Numbered from the stretch's first letter, positions 1 to 7,354 are shown. The stretch: DNA of 13,063 nucleotides from Spartobacteria bacterium (GCA_947466005.1 CANIBV010000036.1:1-13063), one strand, 5' to 3'. Translations and numbers: made by a program. The notes: generated by a model not told the origin, from the letters alone.

Positions 1-437
1 AGAACAGGAAGGGTGATCGCCTTCCCTTCTTCTCCCATTGAACCAATTGATTCCATCGATTCGACGGAATCAATCGGGCGGAGTTCTTCCAGCCTCAGAG
101 GGAATGTTACGACCCCTGAAGTGGAGGCCTTGGGCTCGCCTGAAATGACCCCCAGAATCTGAAACTCCTGCGGGTGAGCTTCAAGCCATGCGGCAAGTTT
201 GCTCGCCGGTGACTCCTGCCAACTCCAGAGTTGCATGAGCGCGAAGATAGTCAGCGTCAGCATCCAGCAAAGGCCCCCCTTCCTCCAGAATAAGAGCAAC
301 GGAAGAGAGACGGCGCTTAGTCCGATAAACAGCAGCCAGGAGGATCCGAGCCACGAGGAGAGCAGGATACCCGCTATGGCGGCCATGAGCAGTCCCGCAA
401 AGGGAAAGCGCTGCTTAAGGATCGATACTTCTTTCAC
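1..437 (-). CDS. comEC: ComEC/Rec2-family DNA-uptake protein, N-terminal part (runs off the window)
   Basis: A minus-strand frame without stops begins at a GTG at 435-437 and continues past the window start; 145 residues are visible. ComEC forms the inner-membrane channel for single-stranded DNA during natural transformation. Two or three hydrophobic segments cover about residues 11-70, with cores such as AGLLMAAIAGILL and LTLTIFALMQLW. A soluble stretch follows (about 88-120) that reads FQILGVISGEPKASTSGVV then TFPLRLEEL. This matches the DUF4131 domain that precedes the competence domain in ComEC. The GTG overlaps the TGA of the upstream gene (GTGA), indicating translational coupling. An internal ATG at 384-386 is an alternative start, but it would cut into the first membrane segment. 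The competence and metallo-beta-lactamase-like domains lie outside the window, so the assignment rests on the N-terminus and could be another DUF4131 protein. Confidence 0.65.
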   Translation of the reverse strand, partial: MKEVSILKQRFPFAGLLMAAIAGILLSSWLGSSWLLFIGLSAVSLPLLLFWRKGGLCWMLTLTIFALMQLWSWQESPASKLAAWLEAHPQEFQILGVISGEPKASTSGVVTFPLRLEELRPIDSVESMESIGSMGEEGKAITLPV

Positions 438-1015
438 TGCCCGCAGAACTTAAAGAGCAGAGTCTCCACGCGTTTTTCCTCATGGAAATAGAATCTCAAG
501 GCTCCGTCCCTCCCCTCGATCGACTCAGGGACGGCACAGCTTCCCCTCCTGCTGTGGATCTGGTGAATGCCAGGCGCCTCCTCCCTGCGATAGGGAGATC
601 CCCACGCTTCAAGGAGAGCGGCCTGATGCGCCCGATCCAGAATCATCGACTCCAAAAAGACCCTCTCCAAGGGAAGGAAATCAAGCGTGCCAATCTCGGG
701 AAGCTCCTCGTAACTGAAACGATGGCATTCATTGATTCCTCTCTCGGGAAGCTTTTCCCAGGTTCCGTGAATGACACCCACGCGGACCCGCGGATCAAAT
801 CCAGCCAGCGCATTCTGGGAAGAAAATGTGTTCACCGAGATCATGACGCGCGTCCCAAGACCTGGATCCAAACTGATCCAAACATGATCTATCGGATGAC
901 GCGGGGGCAGGTGCTCGATGCGGCTCTCCAAGCGGGCCTTGATATGATCCCCCACGATGTGAACCAGCGGGGTGTGGAGATCCCTGAAGAGCTGAAGTCC
1001 CCTGCCACGCTTCAT
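434..1015 (-). CDS. Divergent DUF2278 (YukJ)-like protein of unknown function
   Basis: A 193-residue protein without signal peptide or membrane segment, probably cytoplasmic. I do not recognise it outright. Two stretches recall the uncharacterised DUF2278/YukJ family: DHVWISLDPGLGTRVMISVNTFSS (about residues 43-66, given as key strings DHVWISLD and RVMISVNTFSS), like the HYQ-x-VNVKS strand pair, and near the C-terminus GIHQIHSRRGS (149-159), then DGALRFYF (170-177) and a final LLFKFCGQ. These parallel the family's GIHDIHMNQGN, DGGLLIHF and FLAFQSQ. That comparison is from memory and the similarity is remote. The start is the first ATG after the lipoprotein stop, 42 nt downstream and in the same frame, with no alternative start codon between. 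The 3' end overlaps the comEC GTG by 4 nt, suggesting one transcript. No Shine-Dalgarno sequence is visible. Confidence 0.7.
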   Translation of the reverse strand: MKRGRGLQLFRDLHTPLVHIVGDHIKARLESRIEHLPPRHPIDHVWISLDPGLGTRVMISVNTFSSQNALAGFDPRVRVGVIHGTWEKLPERGINECHRFSYEELPEIGTLDFLPLERVFLESMILDRAHQAALLEAWGSPYRREEAPGIHQIHSRRGSCAVPESIEGRDGALRFYFHEEKRVETLLFKFCGQ

Positions 1016-1057
1016 GCCGTTGAGTCGTGCGGAGGAAGACTGAAGAAAGAGCGAGGA

Positions 1058-1582
1058 CTAACCGCCGCCGCCCGTGTCGAAGGAGAAGGGACTGTAGCAG
1101 GACTCGGTGTAAGCCGAATCATACCAGTCGTCGATCATGGGAGCATTATAATAGAAGGGCTGCTGATCCTGATTCAGCTTCGTGTTGTTCTTTACGTACG
1201 AGGGAACCTTGGAACCGGTCTTGCGCGGTTGATTATTGCCGTAGAAGCCCTGCGTCTCCGTCAGGTAATTGAGCAGGTGAGGCTTGGCACCAGCGGACTT
1301 GAGGGCCGCAAGCTGGGCGTAGTTGAAATTATAGACCTTCTGGGTGCTGCGAAGGTAGCCAACGGAAATGTGGGAAGGGACGTGGCCATTCACCAAGTTC
1401 ATGATATCCGCGTAGTCCAGCGTCTGCGCGTTGAAAATCTTGTCGTAGGTGACCTTGTTCACGTTGGCCGAGGCAACGGCCGCTGTGATCTGGGGGTCCA
1501 CCTTGGGGCCGGTGGCACAACCCATGGAGAGGAACGAAATCAGGAGCGCCGAAGCGACAAGAGGGTAACGGAGGGTCTTCAT
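1058..1582 (-). CDS. Small lipoprotein with Gly-rich C-terminal tail
   Basis: A 174-residue protein with a typical lipoprotein signal peptide: MKTLRYPLVA, a hydrophobic core, then a lipobox LSMGC with the lipidated cysteine at residue 22. It should be anchored in the outer or inner membrane. Residues about 57-108 (LDYADIMNLVNGHVPSHISV, then YLRSTQKVYNF, then LAALKSAGAKPHLLNYL) resemble a short helical module common in lipoproteins of PVC bacteria and Acidobacteria, in which a 'dVi-LvkaGv' segment is followed by 'aLkkaGv-d-vi--ml'. The tail is rich in Tyr, Asn and Gln and ends SPFSFDTGGGG. I chose the ATG at 1580-1582 because an upstream ATG at 1619-1621 would place 13 polar residues before the signal peptide. 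It lies upstream of the DUF2278-like and comEC genes on the same strand. Function unknown. Confidence 0.8.
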   Translation of the reverse strand: MKTLRYPLVASALLISFLSMGCATGPKVDPQITAAVASANVNKVTYDKIFNAQTLDYADIMNLVNGHVPSHISVGYLRSTQKVYNFNYAQLAALKSAGAKPHLLNYLTETQGFYGNNQPRKTGSKVPSYVKNNTKLNQDQQPFYYNAPMIDDWYDSAYTESCYSPFSFDTGGGG

Positions 1583-1795
1583 GATTGCTGCTTGATTACC
1601 CGTTCCCCACGCTCTCTTCAATGAGATTCAGAAAAGGAAGGTTGAAGCCGTTTAGACTGAAGACTATTAAGAAAAACAAAAGGATGGTATCTGCCCCTAT
1701 CCACCCTTCTTCCCATCACCCATTCCATCCGACTGCGGCGAGACCCCTGAGGTTTTTTCCTTGCCCCGCGTCCCATCCACGGGCATTCCCATCTC
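1583..1795. other. Divergent intergenic region between lipoprotein and DoxX genes
   Basis: This 213 bp non-coding gap separates the minus-strand lipoprotein operon from the plus-strand DoxX gene and should hold both promoters. Apart from the weak minus-strand promoter at 1651-1679, it has a C/T-rich stretch at about 1702-1730 with near 7-bp periodicity (CCCATCA, CCCATTC, CATCC), similar in style to the repeats ahead of oppB and cca. No RNA gene or mobile element is visible. Confidence 0.5.
1651..1679 (-). promoter_or_regulatory. Weak candidate sigma-70 promoter for the lipoprotein gene
   Basis: On the minus strand a -35-like TTGTTT (1674-1679) and a -10-like TCTAAA (1651-1656) are separated by 17 bp, about 70 bp ahead of the lipoprotein ATG. 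The -35 matches 3 of 6 and the -10 matches 4 of 6 consensus bases. This is the best-spaced pair I found by eye, but matches of this quality occur by chance. Confidence 0.25.
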
Positions 1796-2215
1796 ATGAT
1801 CCTGCGCTCCCTCAGCAAATACCGGGACACCGGACTCCTCGTGCTACGTGTCCTGATTGGCATCTCCTTCCTCGCCCATGGCCTTCCCAAACTAACGGAG
1901 GGCCCGGAACTTTGGATCAAGCTTGGCAAATCGATGCAGTTTGTGGGTTTGACCGCCTACCCGCTTTTCTGGGGGCTTATGTCGGCACTCACCGAGTCCG
2001 TCGGCGGCTTCCTTCTGCTCATCGGTTTCTGCTTCCGCCCAGCATGTCTCTTTCTGGTGATCAACATGGCCGTGGCCACAACCATGCACTTTCACACAAC
2101 CCCCGGTGATCTCTTCGAGAAGTGGCAGATTGCCTCCCATGCCATCGAACTTGGCGCCGTTTTCCTCTCACTCCTCCTGATCGGCCCCGGTAAGTTCAGT
2201 GTAGATCGGGACTAA
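1796..2215 (+). CDS. DoxX-family membrane protein
   Basis: A 139-residue integral membrane protein with four hydrophobic segments, at about residues 13-30, 55-80, 82-98 and 112-130. The N-terminal signature LLVLRVLIGISFLAHGLPKL, with a His-Gly-x-x-Lys after the first helix, and the following TESVGGFLLLIGF are typical of the DoxX family. Members include putative quinol-linked or redox-related membrane subunits and many uncharacterised proteins, so the substrate cannot be inferred. The length (130-150) is usual for the family. It stands alone: the upstream operon is divergent and murJ is convergent, with 32 bp between the two stop codons. There is no Shine-Dalgarno sequence before the ATG. Family confident, function unknown. 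Confidence 0.85.
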   Translation: MILRSLSKYRDTGLLVLRVLIGISFLAHGLPKLTEGPELWIKLGKSMQFVGLTAYPLFWGLMSALTESVGGFLLLIGFCFRPACLFLVINMAVATTMHFHTTPGDLFEKWQIASHAIELGAVFLSLLLIGPGKFSVDRD

Positions 2216-2247
2216 AGCCTCGCTGCTTCAGTCTCAAAGATTGCTGA

Positions 2248-3846
2248 TTATCTTCTCTTCAGCTTCCTCGTGATGATTCCTAGGAATTCATTGAATCCCT
2301 CGATTCGGAGGAGCCAGCTCGCGAGCAGGAAGAGAGCGACAGCCGCCGCGATCACGGCAAGCATCGCCCCCGCCCGGGTGATGACGGCCGAGTGACCGAA
2401 GCTAGCCAACCAGGAATGGGAGTACCAGCCGAGCAGTCCGATCGGTAGCGATGCCAGGAGACAGCGGCACAAGGTGGAGGCCAGCGCCTTTGACTCCAGG
2501 GATCCAGAGACCCGTGTCATCAGGAGGTAAAGGAGAGTGAAATTCACAGTTGCAGCCAGAGCCGTCGAGAGAGCGAGTCCCCTGTGACCCATCTTGAAAT
2601 GGAAGATGAAGATCCAGTTGAGAGCCAGATTCAGCCCGATCGAGAGGAAGCTGACCAGCATCGGCGTCCACTTATGGTTGATGGCATAGAAGGCGGGCGC
2701 GAGCACCTTGATGCAGGAGTAGCCCACCAGGCCGATTGCGTAGAACTGAAGTGCCTCCGCCGTATGCAGCGAGTCGCTGTCGATGAATTTTCCCCGCTGG
2801 TAGATGAGGGCGATGATCGGCTCGGCCAGGACAATCAATCCCACGGCGGAGGGAAGCGTCAGGAAGACCGCCAGACGCATGGCCTTGGCCAGCGTCGAGC
2901 GGAAGCGTCCCATCTCACCCAGCGCCGAAGCGCGGGAAATCACCGGCAGGGTCACCGTGGCCACCGCGACGCCGAAGACACCGAGCGGCAACTGCATGAG
3001 CCGGAAGGCGTAGGAAAGCCAGCTCACCGGTCCATCACCCAGATAGGAGGCGAAGATGCTGTTGATCATTACGTTGATCTGAACGGCACTCGCCGCAATC
3101 ACGGCCGGTAGCATCAGGAGAAGCACCTGGCGTACGCCCGGATCACGCCAGTTGAAATCGAGCACAAAGCGGAAGCCCGCCTTGTAAAGACCGGGCAACT
3201 GGACACCGAGTTGGAGAAATCCTCCGAGCAGGGTACCGAGCGCCAGACCGATCAGGGAACGCTCACCGAAGTGGGGATCGATCCACCATCCAAAGGCGAC
3301 ACCGCCCGCAATGGAGCCGATATTGAAGAAGCTGGAAGCAAGGGCAGGGACGGTGAAGCGGTTCGTAGCATTCAGCATTCCCATCACCAGGGCGGCCAGC
3401 GAGACCATTAGGATGCAGGGATCCATAATCCTCGTCAGCTCGATCGTCAGGGCGGCCTTCTCGGCTGGGAAACCGGGCGCGAGAAAACCGATGAACTCAG
3501 CGGCAAAGATCACCCCGAGAAACGAGACCAGACTCATAAAGATCGTGGTCAGTGTCGCCATCTTGGAGGCGAGCTTCCATGCGGAGTTCTCCCCCTCGGT
3601 GGCGATCCGCTGGGAGAACACGGTAACGAAGGCTGTCGAAAGAGCCCCCTCGGCAAAAAGATCTCGTAGCAGATTGGGTGCCCGGAAGGCGGTTAAGAAG
3701 GCATCCATGCCGCGGCCTGCCCCGAAGAGTCCAGCAAAGATGAGCTCCCGAAGCAGTCCGAGGACGCGGCTAAGCATGACCGCCCCCGCGACGACCCCTG
3801 CCGCCCGTGTATTCAAACCCTCTTTATTCAAGCGATCCTCACTCAT
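2248..3846 (-). CDS. murJ: Lipid II flippase MurJ (MviN)
   Basis: A 532-residue polytopic membrane protein of the MOP superfamily with about 14 hydrophobic helices. MurJ moves lipid II from the cytoplasmic to the periplasmic face of the inner membrane for peptidoglycan synthesis. The N-terminus has the family signature SRVLGLLRELIFAGLFGAG, then MDAFLTAFRAPNLLRDLFAEG. By alignment from memory, Arg27, Arg33, Asp48 and Arg61 correspond to the conserved charged cavity residues Arg18, Arg24, Asp39 and Arg52 of E. coli MurJ. The central segment LMQLPLGVFGVAVATVTLP is also characteristic. Length is normal (510-550). The ATG overlaps the TGA of the upstream sua5 gene (ATGA), so translation is probably coupled. 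It is the last gene of the minus-strand purE-sua5-murJ group and converges with doxX. Confidence 0.96.
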   Translation of the reverse strand: MSEDRLNKEGLNTRAAGVVAGAVMLSRVLGLLRELIFAGLFGAGRGMDAFLTAFRAPNLLRDLFAEGALSTAFVTVFSQRIATEGENSAWKLASKMATLTTIFMSLVSFLGVIFAAEFIGFLAPGFPAEKAALTIELTRIMDPCILMVSLAALVMGMLNATNRFTVPALASSFFNIGSIAGGVAFGWWIDPHFGERSLIGLALGTLLGGFLQLGVQLPGLYKAGFRFVLDFNWRDPGVRQVLLLMLPAVIAASAVQINVMINSIFASYLGDGPVSWLSYAFRLMQLPLGVFGVAVATVTLPVISRASALGEMGRFRSTLAKAMRLAVFLTLPSAVGLIVLAEPIIALIYQRGKFIDSDSLHTAEALQFYAIGLVGYSCIKVLAPAFYAINHKWTPMLVSFLSIGLNLALNWIFIFHFKMGHRGLALSTALAATVNFTLLYLLMTRVSGSLESKALASTLCRCLLASLPIGLLGWYSHSWLASFGHSAVITRAGAMLAVIAAAVALFLLASWLLRIEGFNEFLGIITRKLKRR

Positions 3847-4886
3847 TTCACTGAAGTCTCGCCGGCTCGATGTCCGGTTCCATGAATGGATCCATGGCTT
3901 GCTCGGCGCAGTCGGTCCATGATTGCGGTACCAATTCCCTGCTCGGGAAGGGATTCAGCATAGATCATGTCCGCTTTACTGATATCAAGCCTCCTAAGGG
4001 CTCCGTAAAAGTTAGCTGCAGCCTCTTTCAGGTTCCCTGCGGGACTCAAGATCTCCACGACGGCGCACCGTTTGATGATTTCTTGCGGGGGTGGGGTGAA
4101 GGCCAGATAGCCGCACTCATTCTTGGAATTGTGAATAAATTCCTCGATGTCCGCATTAATGATTTGAAGCCTCTTCTCTGGGGCGTAATGCCCGGGTAAA
4201 CTCCCTGGGCTATTCACAATGCGGTCAGGGAGCACAACATGACCATATTGAATCAATTGATCCTTTGTAATCGGCCCAGGTCGGAGGATACTCAGGCTCA
4301 GGGAGCCCCCCCCATTAACTTCCACTGCGATAAGGGTCGACTCCATGCCGTGCTCGCAGGGTCCCCCATCGAGAATCAAGGGAATCATATCTCCTAGTTC
4401 AATCCGGACATCAGCGGCTGATGTTGGGCTGATTCGTCCGAAGCGGTTGGCGCTGGGAGCTGCCAGTGGGGAATCGAGACGACGCAGCACCTCCCGAAAG
4501 AGAGGATGGGAGGTGACCCGGACGGCAACCCGATCCGATCCCGCAGTCACCAGATCCGGCAGATCCGGATGCTTTGGGAGAAGAAGGGTCAGGGGGCCGG
4601 GCCAGAAAGCCGAGGCAAGTGTCTCAACAAGCTGACGCTGCTCGCTTGAGGTGAAGAGCGCCACCCGATCCAGCCATACAGCTTCTGGTAAATGGACAAT
4701 AAGAGGATCCGTGAGGGGGCGTCCCTTGGCCTCGAAGATCCCGGCGACTGCCAGTGACTGGAAGGCATCAGCGGCCAGCCCGTAGACCGTTTCGGTGGGG
4801 AGGCCGACGACCCCTCCACGGCGGAGGATCTCCACGGAGGCAGAGATACCCTCCTCCCCGGCCAGAATCTGCGCGCTCACACTCAA
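3843..4886 (-). CDS. tsaC: L-threonylcarbamoyladenylate synthase, long Sua5 type
   Basis: A 347-residue enzyme that makes threonylcarbamoyl-AMP from threonine, bicarbonate and ATP, the first step of t6A37 formation on ANN-decoding tRNAs. The YrdC domain (about 10-205) shows PTETVYGL (30-37), AKGRPLTDPLIVH (53-65), APSANRFGRISPT (143-155), DGGPCEHGMESTLI (173-186) and LRPGPI (201-206). A linker with HYAPEKRL (233-240) leads to the C-terminal Sua5 domain, including YGALRRLD and GIGTAIMDRLRRAS. The extra domain makes it the Sua5 rather than the short TsaC form. No ATG precedes the domain. The start is taken as a TTG (4884-4886), eight codons after the purE stop and in the same frame; a GTG two codons later is equally possible. 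It overlaps murJ by 4 nt. Confidence 0.93.
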   Translation of the reverse strand: MSVSAQILAGEEGISASVEILRRGGVVGLPTETVYGLAADAFQSLAVAGIFEAKGRPLTDPLIVHLPEAVWLDRVALFTSSEQRQLVETLASAFWPGPLTLLLPKHPDLPDLVTAGSDRVAVRVTSHPLFREVLRRLDSPLAAPSANRFGRISPTSAADVRIELGDMIPLILDGGPCEHGMESTLIAVEVNGGGSLSLSILRPGPITKDQLIQYGHVVLPDRIVNSPGSLPGHYAPEKRLQIINADIEEFIHNSKNECGYLAFTPPPQEIIKRCAVVEILSPAGNLKEAAANFYGALRRLDISKADMIYAESLPEQGIGTAIMDRLRRASHGSIHGTGHRAGETSVK

Positions 4887-4907
4887 TTGGGATCTTGAAA
4901 GAAGAGC

Positions 4908-5498
4908 TTACCGCAACCGGGGACGCTTTAGACGCAGCTCGGCTCTCAGCTTTTTGGGAGCTTCCAGAACGCTCTCGCTCGCCAACTTAGTCTGGGCGAT
5001 GCGGAACTTTTTTAACCGAAGGGAGAGGGAGTCATCCTCCAGGGCGAGTTGGGCCACGGCGAAGAGGGCGGCATTCTTGGACCCAGCCTCACCGATGGCA
5101 AAGGTGGCCACGGGAATCCCCGCCGGCATCTGGACGATGGAAAGCAGTGAGTCAAATCCCTCCATGGAGCGGCTCTTCACCGGAACGCCAAGCACCGGCA
5201 CGGTGGTCTGGGCGGCGATCATTCCGGGCAGATGGGCGGCACCGCCCGCGCCGGCGATAATGGCCTTCAGCCCCCTCCCCTCAGCCTCCTTGGCGTAGGT
5301 GGCCATGGCGTCGGGCATCCGGTGTGCCGAGACCACGCGGTACTCACATGGGACGCCTAACTCCTCGAGGATGGCGACGGCATGACCCATCGTCTCCCAA
5401 TCGCTTTTGCTCCCCATGACGACTCCGACCAGTGGAGCGGGTGATTTTTTGTCCTTCACGACTTTCTTAGTGCCGGATACTGAGGATTTGGAACTCAT
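4908..5498 (-). CDS. purE: 5-(carboxyamino)imidazole ribonucleotide mutase PurE
   Basis: A 196-residue protein of the PurE family, which rearranges N5-CAIR to CAIR in purine biosynthesis. The core at about 24-155 has GVVMGSKSDWETM (25-37), YRVVSAHRMPDAM (53-65, with the catalytic His59), AGAGGAAHLPGM (82-93) and VPVLGVPVKS. The sequence reads as the bacterial class I type, which works with PurK, but no purK lies in the window. About 20 Lys/Ser-rich residues precede the core, and a basic tail (KKLRAELRLKRPRLR) extends the usual 160-170 residues. I chose the ATG at 5496-5498. A TTG at 5532-5534 is in frame, but it coincides with a possible -35 element and adds only non-conserved residues. It is first in the purE-sua5-murJ group and divergent from aroK. 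Confidence 0.94.
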   Translation of the reverse strand: MSSKSSVSGTKKVVKDKKSPAPLVGVVMGSKSDWETMGHAVAILEELGVPCEYRVVSAHRMPDAMATYAKEAEGRGLKAIIAGAGGAAHLPGMIAAQTTVPVLGVPVKSRSMEGFDSLLSIVQMPAGIPVATFAIGEAGSKNAALFAVAQLALEDDSLSLRLKKFRIAQTKLASESVLEAPKKLRAELRLKRPRLR

Positions 5499-5504
5499 GG
5501 AGGG

Positions 5505-5534
5505 ATCGTATTCAGGTCGGAGCGCTTCAGGCAA
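5505..5534 (-). promoter_or_regulatory. Candidate sigma-70 promoter of purE, possibly giving a leaderless mRNA
   Basis: On the minus strand TTGCCT (5529-5534) and TACGAT (5505-5510) are spaced by 18 bp, each matching 4 of 6 consensus bases. The -10 element ends only 6 bp before the chosen purE ATG, so transcription would begin at or next to the start codon. This fits the lack of a ribosome-binding site and argues against the in-frame TTG at 5532-5534. Confidence 0.35.
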
Positions 5535-5569
5535 CCTGCTTGCCGGGATTCCCCAGAGAAAGTTTCACC

Positions 5570-5586
5570 GCCGAAGCTGGTTCGGC
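5570..5586. repeat. Inverted repeat in the purE-aroK divergent region
   Basis: A perfect 6-bp inverted repeat, GCCGAA and TTCGGC, surrounds a 5-base loop in the 163 bp between the divergent purE and aroK starts. It could be an operator or a small transcript hairpin. It is short enough to be chance. Confidence 0.35.
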
Positions 5587-5627
5587 AGCTGCGGCATTCC
5601 AACAAAACATCACTCCCTTTCCTTCGT

Positions 5628-5641
5628 GCCCTGCACAGGGC
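5628..5641. promoter_or_regulatory. Palindromic site just upstream of aroK
   Basis: GCCCTG-CA-CAGGGC is a perfect 6+6 bp inverted repeat with a 2-bp centre, 20 bp before the aroK ATG. With a one-base bulge it can be extended by GTG and CAC. Position and symmetry suit a regulator-binding site or a hairpin in the aroK leader. No regulator is identifiable from the sequence. Confidence 0.3.
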
Positions 5642-5661
5642 CACTGGGTAAGATATGCGTC

Positions 5662-6177
5662 ATGACCCAAAACATCATCCTCATCGGCTTCATGGGATGC
5701 GGCAAGAGCAGCATTGGACGCCGCCTGGCGGGACGACTTGGCTACGAGTTACGCGACAGCGACGATCTCATCACCGCGCGGGCAGGCAAAAGCATCACGG
5801 ACATCTTCAATGACGAGGGGGAGGCGTGCTTCCGCGAACGGGAGACCATGGAACTTCGTGAACTGATCGATTCGCAGGGCATCGTTCTGGCCACCGGCGG
5901 CGGAGCCGTACTTCGAGAGGAGAACAGGGAGATCCTGCGTCGTATCGGACTGGTGGTATGGCTTCATTCCGATCCCGAAACCCTCTTCGAGCGTGCAAAC
6001 CGCAACCGCAAGCGCCCCCTGTTGGATGTAGAGAACCCCCGAGGCACCTTCAATGCCCTTTTGGAGTCACGACTTCAAGTGTACGAGGCGGCGGCAGATA
6101 GGAAGGTGGATGCCACCGGCCTCTCGCATGACCAGACAGTGGAAGCCCTGCTCAGTGCGATCGGAGCCCAATCCTAG
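5662..6177 (+). CDS. aroK: Shikimate kinase
   Basis: A 171-residue cytoplasmic enzyme that phosphorylates shikimate at the 3-hydroxyl with ATP in the chorismate pathway. The P-loop is GFMGCGKSS (9-17). The shikimate-binding residues are seen as Asp34 in RDSDDLI, Arg58 in CFRERE and the GGG loop at 79-81 (LATGGGAVL). The lid arginine lies in RKRPLL (Arg118), and Arg137 and Tyr141 lie in ESRLQVYE. Length is normal for AroK/AroL (165-180). The frame is open for 85 codons further upstream, but the ATG at 5662 sits directly before the conserved NIILIGFMG start. The gene is divergent from purE and 120 bp ahead of gap on the same strand, with no terminator seen between. Confidence 0.96.
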   Translation: MTQNIILIGFMGCGKSSIGRRLAGRLGYELRDSDDLITARAGKSITDIFNDEGEACFRERETMELRELIDSQGIVLATGGGAVLREENREILRRIGLVVWLHSDPETLFERANRNRKRPLLDVENPRGTFNALLESRLQVYEAAADRKVDATGLSHDQTVEALLSAIGAQS

Positions 6178-6220
6178 GCAACGAAGAAAGTCCGATTCTG
6201 CGTTCCTCTCGCGATTAGGT

Positions 6221-6249
6221 TTGACGCGGAGGCCTCGTGATTCTACCCA
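6221..6249 (+). promoter_or_regulatory. Weak candidate promoter upstream of gap
   Basis: A good -35 match TTGACG (6221-6226, 5 of 6) is followed after 17 bp by a poor -10 TACCCA (6244-6249), about 48 bp before the gap ATG. The weak -10 keeps confidence low, but the position in the aroK-gap gap is suitable for a glycolytic operon promoter. Confidence 0.25.
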
Positions 6250-6297
6250 TTTTTCTTTCCGTGCGACCCTCAACGCCGGCAACCCAACACCAACATC

Positions 6298-7338
6298 ATG
6301 CCTACAATTGCCATTAACGGGTTCGGTCGCATCGGCCGCCTTGTCTTCCGTGCCATCGTCGAACAGGGACTCCTTGAAAAGGGGTACAAAGTCGTCGCAG
6401 TCAACGATCTCGTTCCCGCCGACAACCTCGCCTACCTCGTCAAGTACGACTCCACCCAAGGTGTCTTCAAGGGCGAAGTCCACAGCGAGAAATCATCCCC
6501 CGAGGTTGCCGAGGATGACACGCTTGTGGTCAACGGACACAAGATCAAATGCCTGGCCGTGAAGGAAGGTCCCGCAGCGCTCCCTTGGAAGGAGCTCGGC
6601 GTCGATGTCGTCATCGAGTCGACCGGTCTCTTCACCGAAGCGGAGAAGGCAAAGGGCCACATCACCGCGGGTGCCAAGAAGGTCATCATCTCGGCCCCGG
6701 CCAAGAACGAGGACATCACCGTGGTCATGGGGGTGAACGATGATAAGCTCGACATCACCAAGCACAGCATTATTTCCAACGCCAGCTGCACCACCAACTG
6801 CCTCGCTCCCGTCGTTCACGTCCTTCTCAAGGAAGGTTTCGGCATCGAGGAGGGCCTCATGACGACCGTGCACAGCTACACCGCGACACAGAAGACCGTC
6901 GATGCTCCCTCCAAGAAAGATTGGAAGGGCGGCCGCTCGGCAGCCGTCAACATTATCCCCTCCACCACCGGAGCCGCGAAGGCCGTCGCCCTCGTCTGCC
7001 CCGAAGTGAAGGGCAAGCTCAGCGGAATGTCCTTCCGTGTGCCGACCCCGACCGTCTCCGTCGTCGACCTCACCTTCAAGACGACCAAGTCCACCAGCTA
7101 CAAGGAGATCTGCGCAGCCATGAAGAAGGCCAGCGAGACCTACCTCAAGGGCATCCTGGGGTACACCGAGGACGAGGTCGTCTCCAGCGACTTCATCCAC
7201 GACACCCGCTCCAGCATCTTTGATGCGGGCTCGGGCATGGAGCTGAATGACAAGTTCTTCAAGCTCGTCTCCTGGTACGACAACGAGTGGGGTTATTCCA
7301 ACCGCTGCGTCGATCTGCTCAGGAAAGTCACTGCCTAA
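6298..7338 (+). CDS. gap: Glyceraldehyde-3-phosphate dehydrogenase (NAD-type)
   Basis: A 346-residue enzyme that oxidises glyceraldehyde 3-phosphate to 1,3-bisphosphoglycerate in glycolysis. The Rossmann nucleotide-binding motif INGFGRIGRLVF is at 6-17. Asp37 in AVNDL is the residue that selects NAD in glycolytic GapA-type enzymes. The active site SNASCTTNCLAP carries the nucleophile Cys164, and MTTVHSYTATQ carries the general base His192. The C-terminal WYDNEWGYSNR is also conserved. It is slightly longer than the usual 330-338 residues, partly from small surface insertions such as one residue between the catalytic Cys and His. It leads the gap-pgk-tpiA cluster. A strong stem-loop follows the stop codon, so gap may also be transcribed alone. 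No Shine-Dalgarno sequence precedes the ATG. Confidence 0.98.
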   Translation: MPTIAINGFGRIGRLVFRAIVEQGLLEKGYKVVAVNDLVPADNLAYLVKYDSTQGVFKGEVHSEKSSPEVAEDDTLVVNGHKIKCLAVKEGPAALPWKELGVDVVIESTGLFTEAEKAKGHITAGAKKVIISAPAKNEDITVVMGVNDDKLDITKHSIISNASCTTNCLAPVVHVLLKEGFGIEEGLMTTVHSYTATQKTVDAPSKKDWKGGRSAAVNIIPSTTGAAKAVALVCPEVKGKLSGMSFRVPTPTVSVVDLTFKTTKSTSYKEICAAMKKASETYLKGILGYTEDEVVSSDFIHDTRSSIFDAGSGMELNDKFFKLVSWYDNEWGYSNRCVDLLRKVTA

Positions 7339-7354
7339 AACTCATCTCAAGCGG

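Noticed and set aside
482..1624. Long plus-strand open frame of 380 codons
   Set aside because: It is antisense to the DUF2278-like and lipoprotein genes. The minus strand shows a clear lipobox signal peptide and coupled gene ends, whereas the plus-strand product has no recognisable motif.
5499..5534. Longer purE start at TTG 5532-5534
   Set aside because: The added 12 residues are not part of the PurE fold, an ATG is available, and the TTG overlaps a candidate -35 element.
6493..7200. Minus-strand open frame of 235 codons inside gap
   Set aside because: It is an antisense shadow of a high-GC conserved gene, without motifs of its own.
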